Source of the DNA: Solirubrobacterales bacterium
GTDB taxonomy: Bacteria; Actinomycetota; Thermoleophilia; Solirubrobacterales; Solirubrobacteraceae
Direction of reading: 5' to 3'
Assembly (NCBI GenBank): GCA_003151895.1
Contig: PLYX01000075.1
Location: forward strand, 1-6,960
DNA: 6,960 nucleotides
Numbering within the stretch: position 1 is the first letter of the stretch; each line of letters opens with the position of its first letter. The position numbers were made by a program, and so were the translations under genes. The notes below the pieces were generated by a model, which saw nothing but the letters and a program-made list of their open reading frames with translations, did not search any database and was not told the DNA's origin. Positions 5,096 through 6,960 of the stretch are shown here, piece by piece.

Positions 5096-6835
5096 CTACG
5101 CGGTGACGGGGGCGTGCCGGGCGAGCTGGTGGGCGTGGGCTTGGAGGGGCGTCGGCTGGGCGAGCTTCTCGAACGTCGCGCTCGCGCCGGCGAGGCGGAT
5201 CGTGTTGCGGGTCTGGGTCGCGAGCTCGGCGAGCAGGGTCTGGTAGCTGTGCGCGGGCTGCTCGGTGCTCGTGCGCTTGGTCTGCGCCTTTGCCTGGGCG
5301 GCGGGTGAGCGGACGGCCTTGGCGACGGGGTCGGGGTTCACGGGTCGTTTCTCGTCTGTGAACAGCAGCGGCTTCCACGCGGCCTTCAGGTGCCAGGTGA
5401 GGTGGTAGGCGAGCATGCAGATCAGGACGTGCGCCTTGACCCTGTCCTCGAGGCGGTGGTGGATCGGTCGGATCCGCAGGTCGGGCCCCTTGATCGACCC
5501 GAACGCTCGCTCTGCCTGCTCGAGGTTCTTGTAGGCGCGCACGACGCCGTCGGTCTCAAGGACGTCCCGGGCGAGGCTGGTGCGCAGGATGTAGAACCCG
5601 TCGAGCGCGGCCTCCGCCGCGATCTGCTCGGCCTTGCGGGAATAGGTGAAGGTGCTCTCGCCAATCGCGATCTCGAAGTGCTTCTTCATCCGGTGGCGCT
5701 TTAGCGCCGGGCCGACGGCCAGGCCGATCTGATCGGCACCCTGAAGCGTGCCGTGCGCGACGCGGTGAGCGATCGCGGCGAGATCGGTCTCGGTCGCGTC
5801 CAACAGCTCGTCGCGCTTGCGGGCGCGCTGGGCGGCGACGAGCGGGTTGCGGCAGACGATCAGCCGCTCGCCGGGGAAATCCTCGGGAGCGGTGATCTCG
5901 CCGAGGTTCTGCTCGTCAAACAGCGAGGGCTGAAAGGCCCCCGAGCGGGCGAGCCGCTTGATCGTCGGGGCCTTCAGCGCGGTGATCCAGTCGACGCCCT
6001 CGGTCCCGGCGAGCAGGTCGATGTTCGCCTTGGTGACCATCCCGCGGTCGGCCACGACGACGACCCGCTCCAGGCCGAAGCGGTCCTTGAGCTTGGAGAC
6101 CTGTGACGGGAGCGTCTTATCGTCGTGGGTCTCGCCGCTTGAGACCTCGATCGCGACCGGTCGTCCGTCCGTGTCGCACAGCAGCCCGTAGACGATCTGC
6201 GGCAGGCCGCGCTTGCCGTCCCGGGAGTAGCCGAGCTTGCCCAGCGGGCAGGTTCGTCCCTCGAAGTAGCTCGACGACACGTCGTAGAGCACCATCTCCC
6301 CATCCTTGAGGTGGCGGCGGGCGAGCCGATCCTCGATCCGCTGCTGACGATCAAGCAGCCAGTCCATCGCCCCGTAGAACTCGTCCTCGTCCGCGCCGGT
6401 GACGCCCAGCTCCCGGGCGAGCGTGCACTGCTCAAGCGCCCTGACCAGCCCGAGCTTTGACACCGGTGAGATAACGCGCCCCACGATCATCGCCATGCAC
6501 AGGTCGCGCTGCCGGCTCGGGCGGGGGTCGAGCAGCCCGGGGAGGCCCAGGCGCCCGGCCATCGCCAGCGCGGCGTCGACATGCCCGGCCGGGAGCGAGC
6601 GCTCGATCTCGAACGCGTCCTTGGCGCCCATCAGCGTCTCGCCCGCCAGTACCCGGCGGATCGCGTCGATCGCCTCGGCCGGCAGGTGCGAGAGGTTCGC
6701 GAGCGTTTGCTTCTTGACCTTGCCGTCCTGGCGGTAGGAGCGCCGCAGCAGCGTCGAGGTGTACACCGCCTCCCCGGACCTCCGTTCGTTCGTGACTACA
6801 TGCATCGCACCAGCGGATCTAGCAGGACGAGCCAT
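5096..6835 (-). CDS. IS1634-family transposase (DDE)
   Basis: A full-length DDE transposase of 579 residues from ATG 6835 (585 from the upstream ATG 6853). It cuts and rejoins the ends of its own element. The catalytic triad is readable: D185 in LYDVSSSYFEG, D263 in VVVADRGM, and E442 in YKNLEQAERAFGSIK. The last matches the IS4-supergroup Y-(2)-R-(3)-E-(6)-K signature (Y435, E442, K449) with Leu in place of Arg. The large spacing between the second Asp and Glu (178 residues) reflects the beta-strand insertion usual in this group. The N-terminal part (about 1-85) is a probable DNA-binding region beginning near MHVVTNERRSGEAVY; the C-terminal 100 residues are Ala/Pro/Gln-rich and poorly structured. 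I prefer 6835 because a TATGAT -10 box ends six bases before it, giving a leaderless message, while the 6853 ATG has only GGGG touching it as a binding site. There is no frameshift or internal stop, so it may be active. Confidence 0.85.
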   Translation of the reverse strand: MARPARSAGAMHVVTNERRSGEAVYTSTLLRRSYRQDGKVKKQTLANLSHLPAEAIDAIRRVLAGETLMGAKDAFEIERSLPAGHVDAALAMAGRLGLPGLLDPRPSRQRDLCMAMIVGRVISPVSKLGLVRALEQCTLARELGVTGADEDEFYGAMDWLLDRQQRIEDRLARRHLKDGEMVLYDVSSSYFEGRTCPLGKLGYSRDGKRGLPQIVYGLLCDTDGRPVAIEVSSGETHDDKTLPSQVSKLKDRFGLERVVVVADRGMVTKANIDLLAGTEGVDWITALKAPTIKRLARSGAFQPSLFDEQNLGEITAPEDFPGERLIVCRNPLVAAQRARKRDELLDATETDLAAIAHRVAHGTLQGADQIGLAVGPALKRHRMKKHFEIAIGESTFTYSRKAEQIAAEAALDGFYILRTSLARDVLETDGVVRAYKNLEQAERAFGSIKGPDLRIRPIHHRLEDRVKAHVLICMLAYHLTWHLKAAWKPLLFTDEKRPVNPDPVAKAVRSPAAQAKAQTKRTSTEQPAHSYQTLLAELATQTRNTIRLAGASATFEKLAQPTPLQAHAHQLARHAPVTA

Positions 6836-6841
6836 AGCCAA

Positions 6842-6871
6842 ATCATACACCATCCCCGGTACGATTGTCGT
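6842..6871 (-). promoter_or_regulatory. Candidate transposase promoter
   Basis: On the minus strand, ACGACA (6866-6871; four of six bases match TTGACA) is followed after 18 bases by TATGAT (6842-6847; five of six match TATAAT). The -10 box ends six bases before ATG 6835, so the message would begin at or beside the start codon. It lies inside the element, downstream of the inward-facing terminator, as expected for an autonomous transposon promoter. Confidence 0.5.
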
Positions 6872-6891
6872 GACTACACCACAACGTGACG

Positions 6892-6930
6892 AAAAGGCCG
6901 AAATCCCCGTCGCTACAGGGATTCCGGCCT
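6892..6930 (-). terminator. Inward-facing hairpin terminator at the IS right end
   Basis: AGGCCGAAATCCC (6895-6907) and GGGATTCCGGCCT (6918-6930) pair at 12 of 13 positions around a 10-base loop. Read on the minus strand, the stem is followed at once by TTTT (6892-6895), the layout of a rho-independent terminator. It lies between the right end and the transposase promoter, so it would block transcripts entering from outside, a known way for insertion sequences to avoid activation by neighbouring genes. Confidence 0.65.
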
Positions 6931-6945
6931 CAGATCGGACGACTA

Positions 6946-6960
6946 CAGGGGGAACTTCGG
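6946..6960 (+). repeat. Right terminal inverted repeat of the IS
   Basis: CAGGGGGAACTTCGG, the exact complement of 5007-5021, occupies the last 15 bases of the window. The true end may lie beyond the edge. It is the end nearest the transposase promoter. Confidence 0.85.

Larger units (their letters stand above)
5007..6960 (-). mobile_element. IS1634-family insertion sequence (IS4 supergroup), apparently intact
   Basis: About 1.95 kb, bounded by perfect 15-bp terminal inverted repeats and holding one full-length transposase on the minus strand, which fits the size and gene content of the IS1634 family. Ends are set from the repeats. The left repeat may extend outward (ACTATAGT precedes it at 4999-5006), but its partner would lie beyond the window edge, so the exact ends and the target-site duplication cannot be fixed. 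An inward-facing hairpin terminator sits just inside the right end. The element lies against the truncated Mrr gene. Apart from an 89-base tail after the transposase stop and about 100 bases before its start, it is all coding. Confidence 0.8.

Noticed and set aside
5390..6889. Several plus-strand open frames within the insertion sequence
   Set aside because: They are antisense shadows of the high-GC transposase gene, with no motifs of their own.
1..6960. CRISPR arrays, tRNA or rRNA genes
   Set aside because: No regularly spaced direct repeats and no tRNA-like T-loop or cloverleaf arrangement were found by eye.

Overview
The window is high-GC (about 65-70% in most genes), uses GTG starts freely, and looks actinobacterial. 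The closest stylistic fit is Thermoleophilia/Solirubrobacterales: a secreted streptogramin-lyase-like propeller with an Arg/Ala-rich C-terminal domain, plus IS256- and IS1634-type transposases. That placement is inference from protein style, not from a marker gene.

Layout. (1) 1-1954: the last 20 codons of a plus-strand gene, a long terminator-like hairpin (73-114), then a complete exported beta-propeller protein (197-1954). (2) 1955-2239: a degraded 5' end of an IS256-family transposase broken by a one-base frameshift. (3) 2240-2767: about 530 bases with no convincing gene but several strong inverted repeats, including two hairpins that start with the same 16-base motif. (4) 2768-4053: a two-gene operon with a 4-base stop/start overlap. 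It encodes a protein with two membrane helices and a C-terminal beta-strand-rich domain resembling the Cap15 / S-2TMbeta CBASS effectors, and a HAD-family phosphatase. (5) 4274-4999: the remnant, on the minus strand, of an Mrr-type restriction endonuclease with a four-cysteine zinc finger, lacking its N-terminus. (6) 5007-6960: an essentially complete IS1634-family (IS4 supergroup) insertion sequence with 15-bp perfect terminal repeats, an intact transposase and a hairpin terminator facing inwards. It abuts the broken end of the Mrr gene.

Taken together, everything right of 1955 is accessory DNA: two transposable elements, a disrupted restriction gene and a probable defence-type membrane effector. 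The most interesting part is the effector-like protein coupled to a HAD phosphatase with no cyclic-nucleotide synthase in view. The effector gene is also clearly lower in GC (about 55% by hand count over 300 bases) than its coupled partner (about 68%), which suggests separate histories.
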